Of a stretch of 64,000 nucleotides of DNA, positions 35,543-46,869 are shown in pieces (within the stretch, counting starts at the first letter, position 1; each line of letters opens with the position of its first letter). The DNA is from Nageia nagi (Eukaryota > Pinophyta), in assembly GCA_050084985.1 (NCBI GenBank), contig JBITNC010000001.1:123380001-123444000 (forward strand), read 5' to 3'. The notes beneath the pieces are model-generated. The model saw nothing but the letters and a program-made list of their open reading frames with translations, searched no databases and was not told where the DNA came from. Both the position numbers and the translations under genes were made by a program.

Positions 35543-35820
35543 ACCTCCGTGGTAAGTTTGCTCTGCGTGACAAACTTGTTGTACAATTGTTGTTATAGAG
35601 TGTTGATTATTTTATACCTCAGTGGTAAGTTTGCTCTGCGTGACAAACTTGTACATTTTATACCTCCGTGGTGAGTTTCCTCTGCGTGAGAAACTTATTG
35701 TACAAATTTTGAGCATGTAATTAATATACCTCCATGGTAAGTTCGCTCTGCGTGATGAACTTGTTGTACATTCTATACCTCCTTGGTGAGTTTGCTCTGT
35801 GTGAGAAACTTGTTGTACAA
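35543..35820 (+). repeat. Five-copy tandem hairpin array in the Copia 3' region
   Basis: Five units of the form ACCTCCGTGGTAAGTTTG, loop CTCTGCGTGA, CAAACTT, then TTGTACA-like. Stems: 35554-35560/35571-35577, 35627-35633/35644-35650, 35673-35679/35690-35696, 35739-35745/35756-35762, 35788-35794/35805-35811. Stem changes are compensatory: unit 3 has C-G for G-C at the loop end, unit 4 has C-G for T-A one step below; the loop is invariant except one base in unit 5. Function unknown. Confidence 0.85.
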
Positions 35821-36297
35821 TTTTATGCTCTATTTTTAAAATCAACACATGTCTATATACAACAGGTGACTATGAGTGATGGCTTGGCATCTCTGTGATG
35901 GCTTATAGTGCACCATTGATCAGTTATTTATAAGATGGCATTATTTGATTCTCTTATTTGAATATATGATGCATCTAACTGATTTTGTTCATGAGTTGCT
36001 TGTAGCATGCAGGATCTTCTTTAGAAATGCAGGTTACTCACCTTGTGAAAGCAAGCTCATGGAGACTCACATGTTAGCTTAAAGTTGATCGACTACTATG
36101 TACAGTGAAACCAGTTGTGGTTAATGATTGTATTGTAAACCATTTTTTGTCAAATGGTAATGTAGTGAGTCTCATACTAGTTCTCAAAAAGATTCTCAAA
36201 AATATGTAAAAGTTCTCATCTCCACTTGTATCTCTATGGAGGAGAACTCTCTCTTACTCTCTCTCTTCTCTCTTCTACGCTCTATCCCAATATTGCA

Positions 36298-36308
36298 TTA
36301 AGGGGGAG
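36298..36308 (+). promoter_or_regulatory. Polypurine tract, Copia element
   Basis: TTAAGGGGGAG directly before the 3' LTR. Confidence 0.9.
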
Positions 36309-36816
36309 TGTTAGAATTTGTAATGAAATATTGTGAATATCTAAACTCCTTGTAAATTCAATTAATCACTTAAAGGTATGTAGATACCTTAAGTGATTAA
36401 TAGAATTCTTTAATATGTAGACTTTGACTTTACCAAAGGAGTTAGTTGGTAGGTTGAAGTTTGGTGGTACATTTAATGTAACCCTAACCTTACCCTTGGG
36501 TTAAAGGAAGGTTAGGGAGGTGCTCTCAACCTATAAATATAGGGCCTCTCCTCATGTAAACATATCTAAGTTTTGAGTAAGATTACTCTACTTGGTTGTG
36601 TAGGAGAGAGCTAGAGAATAGTTGTAAGAGAGACATAGATTTGAGAATAAGAGAACTAGTTGTGGATGTACTCCCAAGGAGGGAGGAACCACATTATATT
36701 GGTGTCATATTGTGTGAATGATGTTCTTAGAATTATAGATGTGTTATCTTGTGTACACTTGAGTTTCCTAGTCTAAGGTCCTAGAGGATTTGTTTAGATC
36801 TAGATCAAATCCTTCA
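36309..36816 (+). repeat. Copia 3' LTR
   Basis: 508 bp, near identical to 31957-32463; TATA box at 36532-36539; followed by target duplication GTAAC (36817-36821). Confidence 0.93.
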
Positions 36817-36821
36817 GTAAC

Positions 36822-39361
36822 CTCATCAATTCATCATGTATAGGTGTGAATTGCCATATAGGAAATTTTTAATACTCTGTATAAATTGATTTCTCATCTT
36901 TTTCAACCTTTCCAACTTCATTTATTGCTATAGTTTATTGTTGTACTACTTCCACTTTGGCTACTCTTGGTGATTCTTTTGGTTGTTCCTTTTTGTATCA
37001 ATGATAAGGTTATGATGGTGACTTTTCCCTTTTCTATTTTGATTTTGGTTTTCATTATTCATATTTGATGTGAAACCTTTCTCTTTTCAATCAAAGCTTG
37101 AAGAAATTCATCTCAAGGTAACTTGTGATAGTAAAAATATGTTTCCTTGTACTATTATTGAAGAGTTTCAATAAATAACATGATTTTCATGCTATAATTC
37201 TTATGAACCTAATTTGCTTTTTCATTCCAATATCTAAAGAATGTCTCTATGGACTATATTTCTCTTTACTTTATCTTCATCAAATCATTGAATGTTACCT
37301 TTTTGTAATATGAATCTAATAGTGACCATAAAATACAATCTTTAATTTTGTAAATCTTTCAACACTAGCATGTGGCAACTTGCTAAACCATTCTATTGCA
37401 TATCCTATTAAAGATAAGGGAAATACCTTTGTATGTAAGTCATCTTCCATTGTAATTAAGGAAAATTCATCAGAGAAGATACATAAATGAAGGCATGAAT
37501 CAGTAGTACCATCAAACTTTGTGAACTTCAAATTTTTGCTGGAGTATAATATAGTTGATCTAATTCTCATGCATAAGGGATTATTATCTTCACTTCATTG
37601 AGAGTCAAGACCTTGGTGCTTTTCTATTTTCAATAGTCTTTGGTATAGATTGTTAACTCTATGTGTTTTTTCAATATGTTTCGTATGAACTATTGCTTCT
37701 AAGTTGGTACTTGTATGATTTCCTAAATGTTTTCCCTTGCATTTTGTAATGGTTATTCTAAATTTTTTCCATGTTTGAATGTCTATAATTGTTATCTAGG
37801 CTTGAGAATTTCAAAGGTCCCACTTTTGAAATTTCTATCATGGATGATACTATGCATAATTGTTGAAACTAACCATTCTTTATTGGTATGAGGTATCAAT
37901 ACCATGTGCTACCTATTATACTTTAGTAATTCTAGACATTTAATATCATTTTCTTCTTGATACCATCCAAAAATAAGCTACATAGCTTAGGCAAGCAATC
38001 TATCAATACCATCCTCTTGATACTTCCATTTGTTGTATACTATGATATGAAAATGGATTGATTGCTTATACTCAGGTTGAAATATTCATGTTTTATTTTT
38101 TTGATCATCTTAAACTTTTTGAATCAACCATTTATAATAGGGTATATTTTATGATATACTCATGTGGGAAAATTAAAGCTCATGTACTAAATGAAGAAAC
38201 CTCAATTTAATTATGTTATCTTCCTTTGACTAGTCTGAATGTGGCATATCAACCTCTTCAAGGATTTTGTTAATCTCTTCATATTTGGTAGGGTCCTCTA
38301 AATCACTCTCATCTTCAACAAATATATTTGTATCTTTGTTAAATTCTTCATCCTATTCAACTTGTGTAAATGTATCTTTAGCATTGGTTACTGAAATTGG
38401 GTTGTCAACTTGAGCTTCTCGATGAAACAAGTATTGCAATGTAGTAGTTTAAGTAATATTTTGAATAACATTTTAAATCAAGCTAACAATCTCTTACTAA
38501 ATTCCTATTTCTATATTTAGCATAGAGATAATTGAAAGAATTAGTACCACTAGTTCTAGCTGAAGCTCAATGTTTATGCTAAGGTTAGTATCAGGGTTGA
38601 AATGAGCTGTCACACTAGGATCAAGAAGAACAAATGTAAAAATACTCAACATAGGGACAAAACTAACTATGAGGAATCCTAAATGATTTTTTCCTAGTGT
38701 AAGATTCATATCATTAGGAGGTAGATGCCTATTATGCCTATTGGAATACCATAATCTTTATTATTTCACCACTTCTTCATCTTTAAGTGCATCAACTACA
38801 TAGGTTTTCTTCAACTAGTAGCCCATTGAGAAGCTTGATGAATCTATATTTATTTTATTTGTAGCTCATAAATTTCTTGAATATCTCATCATCACTCAAT
38901 CCTATAATAACATCTTCTTCAGTTGTAGGAGGAAGTTGTTGCTTTGGGGGGTTTGAATTCCATCAATTTCATAATGAACCCTCTGATTTACTATCTTTGT
39001 TGAACTATCAGAGCTTTTGTGAAGATCTCTTTGTCTAAAGCACTTTCACTAGCATCTTTGGTTATCTATCCTTGTACATTTGTAGATGGTTTTTTGTATA
39101 ATTCTCTCATTTCATCATTGAACAACCTTTGGTTTATCAAATTTTTCATTTGGAAGCTTTCTTAGCTACAAGATTAGTAGGTGCATAAGAAATGTTTGCA
39201 TTTTCATTGCTTGTAACAAAAAAAGCCTTTAAAATATAATGTGTGAATAAAACCCTTAATAAGTTTCACATTATGGTAGAATTTTCATGGAGGTTCAAAA
39301 GTGCTTTAATTCTAATCCTAATTAAGATAAAAAAATGCTATAAATATGGTAGGCATCAATA
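36822..39361 (-). pseudogene. Gypsy gag region (Retrotrans_gag) remnant
   Basis: Minus strand. The clearest part is 37570-37316: KFTKFDGTTDSCLH, then MEDDLHTKVFPLSLIGYAIEWFSKLP and FTKLKIVFYGHY, which follow the gypsy Gag pattern (P-x-YDG, then F-x-x-SL-x-G-x-A-x-x-WF-x-x-L, then F-x-x-x-F-x-x-xY). Downstream (to about 36850) a decayed continuation can be followed through stops. Upstream (37600-39361) lies the 5' part with scattered protein-like stretches and many stops. Gag forms the virus-like particle of the element; this copy is dead. Confidence 0.65.
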
Positions 39362-40167
39362 TATTGATATTTGTTTTGGTAGACCTAGGGTTTTAGCCTA
39401 AATAAACTAAATACACATAAACATTTAAGTATGTAATATCAAAGCTAATTAACCTAAATAAAACATATATGAATAGTAGGAAATAAAGAATAATAATGTA
39501 GTAACACAAACTAGAGTTTTATTTATGTCTAGATACAAGACGAAAGCATGCACTAGAGAGATGAAATCAAGTGTAAAATAAATACTTATGTATCCTTACC
39601 TATGTCAAAGCTGAATACATGCATGATGAACTTGTTGAAGAGAGATGAGCTTGATGTGAAAACCCTATGACCAACAATAAAAATGATCCTAACATGCATG
39701 TTAGGTCTCAAGAGCTTAGCATTGGTGTGCACTTCAAATTGGGTGCTAAAGTTTCAATAGAATGAGGTCTACCAACAAGGATTAATAGCAATAGATATGC
39801 CAAAAAGCTAAGCTAAGAATATGATCATGAAGATGTATGATAGATATTTGCTAGAGTGATAACAAGATTCCAATCTCAATAAATGACATTTAGAAATGCC
39901 AAAGAGTAGGGTATCAACTTTCAAGATGTAATATTGATATGATCTCCCCATGTTAGAGATACTTACATTTATATCAAGCATGATATCACCATTTGAGCCC
40001 TTATAATAAGGTTGAAGATGTCGTAGTGTTCTTAACATAAAAATAAGAATACAAATATGTGATAATAAGGTACAATATGATTATAATATGATAAAGTGTG
40101 ATTAAATATGTATTGAATTTTACACCTAAGTGGTACCTCATTAGGGAACCACTTTTAGGTGTCAAAA
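39362..40167 (-). mobile_element. Gypsy-type LTR, single-unit form (probable 5' LTR)
   Basis: 806 bp alignable to the LTRs at 9087 and 25310 with about 12% differences in a 130-bp sample, but without their 591-bp internal duplication. On the minus strand its ends are TTTTGACACCTAAAAGTGG and AAATATCAATA, both mutated from TGTTGACACC/ATCAACA. I could not identify a clear primer binding site next to it. Confidence 0.65.
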
Positions 40168-40199
40168 ATTATTTTTTATACAAAATGAAGATGGTATGT

Positions 40200-40600
40200 T
40201 ATGAACACTGCTACTTGGTTTTTGGTTACAATATGAAAAAGAGTTTGCTTTACGATATGGTGCTAACAGTGTTGCATTTCATATGTATCATGTTTATTAT
40301 CATATTGATTTTTACTAAGGGAGTTACTAAGAATCTCATGAACCTTACCAACCCAACTAACCCCAATGAATTTACTCCCATGTGAGCCAAGGAAGTGTTC
40401 AATAGGGTATCCATTATGTACTTTCACTATATAGGGTAAGATGTCATTTTGACCATGGAAAAGGAAGCAAAATATCTTTCCAAATATATTCCAATTGGAG
40501 TCTTGGGATCTATAATTATTATGATCATGTTGTATAGTCTCATTTTCATATCTATATGCAAGTTTGTACCCTATGATGTGATACAAGAATTTTTCTAATA
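40200..40600. other. Protein-like minus-strand stretch, not identified
   Basis: A 107-codon minus frame (40586-40263) includes ILPYIVKVHNGYPIEHFLGS, which looks less AT-random than its surroundings, but I cannot place it. It may be an old gene or element fragment. Confidence 0.2.
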
Positions 40601-40825
40601 TATGTTGAAAGGACTCATGAATTGTTTTACAAGATGCATGATGAGGTTAGTTTTATGGAATGTGAGATGATAGGATAGACAAAAAATAGATATATTGAAA
40701 TGTGTTGTGAATTATTTGATAAGATGCACGATCCGTATAGAATTTTATTGAACACAATGCTCTAATAGTGGAGGTTGTTCCACCTATTATTTTGACAAGA
40801 TGCATGATGTATATGATGGTAATAA
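40600..40825 (+). pseudogene. PPR repeat fragments
   Basis: Plus-strand pieces in the style of pentatricopeptide repeats: THELFYKMHDEVSFMECEMI (compare the family's ARELFDKMPxRDVVSWNAMI), CCELFDKMHD and YFDKMHDVYD. PPR proteins bind organelle RNA. Frameshifted and full of stops; same type as at 46.9-50.5 kb. Confidence 0.55.
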
Positions 40826-40849
40826 TTGAAACCAATTGGTGTTCTATTT

Positions 40850-43167
40850 ATAATGATAAATGTTAGCTAATTTCTAATGTGGATGGTTCATAAGACTCCA
40901 ATAATGGACTATTCCAAGGCATAAACAAAAGTCATCGATGGGAAAATTGGGTTTCAAAATCCCATAGTAGGGAATGCCTTCAACATAATAACATGCTTCT
41001 TTTAATATCATTGTTCCATACAATTCAATGAAAAGAGATTAGTGGTGGTTCAGGGTCACCTCTAGGAAAATAACATGCTTTTATAATATCATGGTCCCAT
41101 AGTATTTAGTGGGGAGAGAATGGTAGGGATTGAATTTGGTCTCTTTTGTGAAAATAATATGCTTTCTTAATATATCTCTATGCAATGGATATAGATTTAT
41201 TATATTTAATAAAATCAACAATGTTTGAAATTTTTTATTTTATAACTTATACATTTTTAATTTTAAGCATATGGTTGGCTCAAGTACAATAGAACCATTA
41301 ACAATATGGAATAATACTATCCTACTATCCTATCATTGTACAACATTTATGAATGTAAGTTGGTGTTAACAATGTTGTAAATTTTATATATAAGTAAATG
41401 GTAGAGCTTCGTAGGTGTAAATATATTTAGGAATAAAGTAATACTAAATAATATTTTATTAACACTTAAAATGTAATAATTTTTAAATATTGTTTTATTT
41501 ACTTATATAATATAAAAGAAATATCATCATAGTATAAATCATATGGATGAATGTATAATATCTCCTACATCAAAATCCTTGTTCTCCATTCTTATAATTA
41601 TGTCATCCTTATTATTTTTTTCAAAAAAGATTATGTAAATACCTAATTCTATTTTTCTATTTATTTGAAAAATATAATTTAATATCATGAAATGTTAGAT
41701 GTCTTGGGAGAATACTAGGTGTGAAAACTCTTAAAAAATATAAATAGAGTGTCATGTTGAAATCTCAATACCTACATGATAGTGATATGTCTCAAAATAC
41801 AACATAACGATGATATGTCACAATTTTTGAACCTCTATATGAAAGGGTTTAGCCCTTTCAACACCCCTTGTTAACTAAATAAAAAAAAAATCACAATTTA
41901 GGTATCTTAAAGGAATCAATTACATTAAGATAATTTCAATAAAGGTTATCCTAATTTAAGATAAATTAGGTTAATTTGCTCTTGTTTTGTTTCTTTTGTA
42001 AGTTATAAAAGGAAGTCTCAAATGCATTTTTAAATCTTCAATTCTCTTAGTGATAAAGTGTTCTATTAAGAATGATTCAAGATCTTCCTCTTTGGCATGC
42101 TTTTAAATATCTAAATATCATCATTTCAAATCTAAGATATCAAAAAAATATATTGCAAATTATTGAGGCAAATTGGTGAGTATTTTAAACCAAATTAGTT
42201 AATTACAAGAATAATAAGGGAGATCAGATTGAAGAGATAACATCTTGAACTCATTGGCCTACCTTTAAAATTCATTAAATTTTGAATATTACCTCAAATA
42301 AGCTTTACCTTGATCCTATTTTAGGCTATAAGGTAAACCTTAACCTTCTTCTTACAAGTTATTCAACTTTTAAAATTTTCTTAGGTTGTTATTTCAATTT
42401 ACTATGTTCTATATTTGTTTGATACAAGTATATTCATGCATATTTTAAGATCTTCCTTCATTTCAATCTTGATTTTTATTTATAATAAATTTTAGGGAGC
42501 TTGATCATCATTATGGTTAATCATAATTCCTATGAAATTTGAGAAAATCATAAAACCCCTCAAAACCATTTAATTTTCATGTATATCTTAAGAAGTACTT
42601 GGTAACTCAATTCAAAAGGTTAGAGATCATAAAAAAGGTGCATGGAATCTTATTTTTTTTTAATTAGGGTAAAGATGTTTTTTAAAAGGATCCCCAAAAC
42701 CATTCACAAAGTAAGAGAAAGATTTTTAATGTAATCCAAAATAAGTTGATCAAGAACATAAAAAAGTTATATATATGTCCAAAAATAAGATAGAAAAACA
42801 TTATTTTCTAGCTTTTTATGGAACAAATTTGAACAAGGGTTTTAAAGCTTTGACAGATTTTGTAGACATGAGATTATTAGAATGTCCTTGTTTAGCTTCT
42901 AATATTTTTTGTAAGAGTGAACTATTTATTATTTTCTTGACATCTCAAGCTTATCTTTTGAAACATACTTCTTTAAAAGACTAGATTATTATAGTTTCAT
43001 TTATAATAAATATTCACCTCTTCTTCATTTATTCCTTTGTCCATAAGTTATTCATTTGAGAAGTAATATTTTTGAGGTAGTTATTTTCAGATCAAAGATT
43101 TTCCTTTAGAATATACGAATGAAAACTTATCTCCTCCTATAACAAGAGTGGATTGAGTGCACTTAGC
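40850..43167. other. AT-rich DNA, no gene seen
   Basis: An imperfect direct repeat of about 110 bp lies at 40970-41170 (ATAACATGCTT...ATATCATGGTCCC blocks). Otherwise only AT-rich text up to the assembly gap; the open frame at 42775-42984 has no recognisable features. Confidence 0.4.
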
Positions 43168-43267
43168 NNNNNNNNNNNNNNNNNNNNNNNNNNNNNNNNN
43201 NNNNNNNNNNNNNNNNNNNNNNNNNNNNNNNNNNNNNNNNNNNNNNNNNNNNNNNNNNNNNNNNNNN
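43168..43267. other. Assembly gap (100 N)
   Basis: Exactly 100 N, the conventional placeholder for a scaffold gap of unknown length. Features spanning it cannot be trusted. Confidence 0.99.
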
Positions 43268-44070
43268 ATTAGGATCAAAAATTTATTGAAGAAAAAATAT
43301 TTCCATTCATAGATGCACATATTCATGAAAAGCAATGAATCCCTATTCTAGGATTTTTCTCAAAATGGGAGGGTTTATTTTATACATCCAAAATGGGTAT
43401 AAAGATGTTAAATATTTTAACTCCCCCCTAATATTAACCTAAGTGGGGAACTAAACCAATCATAATAATCATATACAAAGAATGACCTATAAAAGGAGAG
43501 ACAAAAAATAACATCTTCTAAAACATACATGTAATCATTACTTGAAGATATAGTAGTAAACATTAGAGGAATAATCAACATCATATGTGTGTATGATATC
43601 ATCATTTCAATAATCAATACCATATTCATGGATAACAATTGTCAAAGTAGAACTAAGCATCTCATTCATGGACTTATTCGCTAACAATCCATTTTAAAAG
43701 ATATAGCAATAAAAACTAAGAATGAAATTAATATAATATACATATATTGTTATGGAAACAAAATTAACTTTATTCATAGATACATATCATCATAGTATGA
43801 CCTAACCCATTCATGGATGCAAACATATGATTATAGAGATAATAATCATAGTAATGGTTAGTTCATACCCAACCAACAAAAGGTGATCATAACATATTAG
43901 GATCACATAATTATTGAAGAAAAAATATATTCCATTCATAGATGCACATATTCATGTAAGCAATGAACTCCCTATTCTAGGATGTCTCATAATGGTGATG
44001 GTTATTTATACATCCACAATGGGTATAAAGATGTTAAATATTTTAACTCACCCCTAATATTAACCTAAGT
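43268..44070. repeat. Direct repeat adjoining the assembly gap
   Basis: 43268-43440 and 43893-44065 align nearly base for base (ATTAGGATCA..., then TGGGTATAAAGATGTTAAAT, then CTAATATTAACCTAAGTG), but the copy touching the gap carries extra bases in homopolymers (CCCCCC, TTTTT). Either a tandem repeat or a duplicated contig end. The text between contains phrases also found in the gypsy internal region near 11 kb. Confidence 0.75.
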
Positions 44071-44099
44071 GTGAACTAAACAAATATTAACATTAATGA

Positions 44100-45110
44100 T
44101 ATATCAATAAAAAAGTGAAATAATAATAAATAATAATAATATAAAGTACTTTAATAAATATGCAGATATATAGATAGAGGACTTAGATTATTGGATTAGA
44201 TCTATAATTAACCAATTGTATTAAGAAAGAGATTTAGAAAAATAAATACCTATCATGTTACCTTGATGATTAGAGTGATATACATATCAAAACTTATTGA
44301 TAATGTAGATACCAATATTATGAACCTATTAGATAAATGAGATATAATGATCAATGTTCATAATCATGCTAGGTATGACATTCACACTTAAAGAAATGTT
44401 AACCTTAGGATACCCACAATTAATTTTCACAACCAAAATCTAATAATAGTATAATGATTGACAAGCCTAATATAACATATAATATCAAAATAACATAATG
44501 GTAGAGTTTATGTGATATCAAATCTCAATTTCAATATGTGGTGTTAAAGAACACTTAAAAGTAGTATTGAGTGTGACTATCGAGATAAAGATATGATAGC
44601 CTCATGTAGATCAATCCTTATTAGACTAAAAAAGGCCTTTGGTTCCATTTATAAATTTCCACCTAAGGCCTTTACTGATGGTTATTTCATCATCATCTAT
44701 GGGGGTTCCATCAAAATTCAATCTCTTGTGGTGGTAATTTCTAACCACTACCATATGGTTATTTAAATTGTCATCTAAAGTCCTATAGAGGTGGGTATAA
44801 ACTGCCATAATTTTGGGTCAATTTTAAATTATCATATTAAAACTTAAGAGGGTGGTTTATAACTACCAATTAATAATTTATTTAAGAAAAAAGGTGTATC
44901 TTAGAAGAATTCTTATAATGGAATAATGCATACATATTCAAGCTATGCCATCCTTGATTACCCAAGGAACCTATGCTTAATCATACTACTTGCCATGTAA
45001 TCTTAAATGATGTCCCAACAGAACTAGATCACTGATTAATCATTTACCTTGCTATCCTAGTGTATGACTAGTGGCACTCAAAAGAACACCTAACAATACC
45101 TCTATAGTGG
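44100..45110. other. AT-rich DNA, no gene seen
   Basis: Between 44630 and 44880 a GGTGGTAATTTCTAACCACTACC-like phrase and its near complement suggest an imperfect hairpin; nothing else stands out. Confidence 0.4.
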
Positions 45111-45119
45111 TCCATTCTA

Positions 45120-46215
45120 TGGATATGAAATGATCCAAGTGCACCATATGAAATGATCTAAATGCACCAACATATGATATGAAATTGTCTAAGTACATCA
45201 TAAGATTTGAAATGTTCCTAATGTACCATATATATAATATGAAATTATATAAGTTCTCTATATAATATTAAATGAGCTAAGTGCACCATATATATGATAT
45301 AAAATGATTTAAAAACTAGTGCTAAAGTGTTAAGTTATCAAAAACATGCTTGTAATGTTTATACAAACAAAAAAAAATGTGGTTCTCAAGTGGATGATAT
45401 ATTGTATTATACAAAATGATGAGATGAAAATAATGGAATATGTTGTGGGTTTCTTCATTATCTAGCTTGTATTAGAACTTTTTAACAAATAAAATATGAC
45501 ACATTATATGAATTGATTTATATACAACATATATGGTCTAAAAACTAGCTTGGATTTAGAGAAACCAACTGGTCAACCCAAAATAAATTTAAGTATCAAA
45601 AACCAGTCCAAAATTGATAATTTGGCACAAACATGCTTGTACTACTTAGCCAAATATAAAAATAAATATATGGTTCCCTAGTAGATATCATGTTGTATAT
45701 AATATAATGAAGGGATGAAAATAATGGAATATGTAATGGGTTCCCTCATTTACTGGCCTGTATCAAAACATTTTTATAAATAAATTATGATGTGTGATAT
45801 GAAATTCTTTAAATACACCATATGATATAAAAATAGGCTTAGAGAAGGAAAGAAACTATTCAAACCATAAATTTTATATCAAAAATTAGTCAAAAACTAG
45901 TAAGTTAGCAAAAACATGATTGTAATACTTAGCCAAACATAGAAAAATATGTGGTTCCCAAGTTGATGTCATGTTGTAAATATAGAATGATGAGATGAAA
46001 ATAATGGAACTTAATAAAGCTCCTCCATTTCCTAGTCTATATAAAATTTAAATTATAAATTAGTTATGATATGTGATATTAAATGATTTAAATATACCAT
46101 ATGATCCAAAAACTATTTTGGAGAAGGAAAGCAATTATTGAACCAAAAATATTTCTAAATGTCAAAACCCAATCTAGAAGTGATAAGTTGGCCTCATCCA
46201 CCATATATTTTGAAC
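45120..46215. repeat. Tandem repeat, ~285-bp period, with short CACCATATGATATGAAAT subrepeats
   Basis: Markers ACATGCTTGTA (45344), ACATGCTTGTA (45631) and ACATGATTGTA (45914) give periods of 287 and 283 bp; a partial fourth unit starts near 46180. Each unit contains GATGAAAATAATGGAA and a CACCATATGATA phrase; the latter is also repeated at short intervals in 45120-45300. A degenerate local satellite. Confidence 0.75.
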
Positions 46216-46869
46216 TGATGTAACTATATCATATGTTATAGAATGATTTAAATACACTACATGATATGAAAAAATGATACAAGATTATCTAAGTATCTTT
46301 GAAACCTTATGAAGTACAATAATTAGGCTTCCATTTGAAAAAGTACTTGGATCTAGTCTTTTGAGATGTAATTTTTGGCCCAATTTCTTGTTGTTGGCAC
46401 TTAAATCACTTGTAAAATTTTATTATAATTTATGTTTGATAAATACTCTAAAGTTAGAAAATATTTTAAATACCAATAACTAGTATATTGGACCAAAAAG
46501 TCCATACATAAGGACCTTGTAATTATTTGACAAGCACAATGGCATGGTGCATGCTTTCAAGTAATGCAACTACACCATATAATATAATTGCACCATATAA
46601 AAGAGTCTTGAATAATTACATTAAAATTCAACAAAAATTGATATTATATAAAATCAAGGACAAATATGAAAATACACAAACATATGATATGAAAATCAAC
46701 TATAAATAAGAACCAACATTACAACTATAAGTCTAATTCAATTATACATATCCAAGCATGTCACATATATAAAGTGTGTTATATATCCAAGTATGTTGCA
46801 TCAAAACTATTCCTTGCAATTATGTTTAACTTATATTTAACATCTAAAAAGAACTTAACATAAGATCTA

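Larger units (their letters stand above)
31957..36816 (+). mobile_element. Young non-autonomous Ty1/Copia-derived LTR element
   Basis: Complete LTR element of 4860 bp: LTRs 31957-32463 and 36309-36816, both TGTTAGAATT...ATCCTTCA; perfect 5-bp target duplication GTAAC; PBS complementary to initiator Met tRNA (32466-32478); PPT TTAAGGGGGAG (36298-36308). I count two differences between the LTRs (G/T in the sequence after the TATA box, and a one-base indel near the TTGTTGAATG/TTGTGTGAATG site), so it inserted recently. The 3.8-kb interior lacks gag, protease and integrase; it has an AT/GC-contrasted leader, a GC-rich block, tandem repeats, one RNase H ORF and a hairpin array. Mobility would need enzymes from an autonomous relative. 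Confidence 0.93.
25310..40167 (-). mobile_element. Probable composite gypsy element carrying an antisense PMD gene (with nested Copia)
   Basis: Inferred element on the minus strand: 5' LTR 39362-40167, gag near 37.5 kb, interruption by the Copia element 31957-36821, then the region with the antisense PMD gene, a purine tract at 26741-26727 and the 3' LTR 25310-26726. Flanks read ATTAA (25305-25309) and ATTAT (40168-40172), a 4-of-5 match to a 5-bp target duplication. No protease, RT or integrase was found in the internal part (about 7.8 kb without the Copia), so it would be non-autonomous. The LTRs are well over 10% diverged, so the insertion is old or the two LTRs come from different copies. 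Confidence 0.45.

Noticed and set aside
43087-43335. 82-codon minus ORF spanning the gap
   Set aside because: It runs through 100 N and exists only because N codons are not stops.
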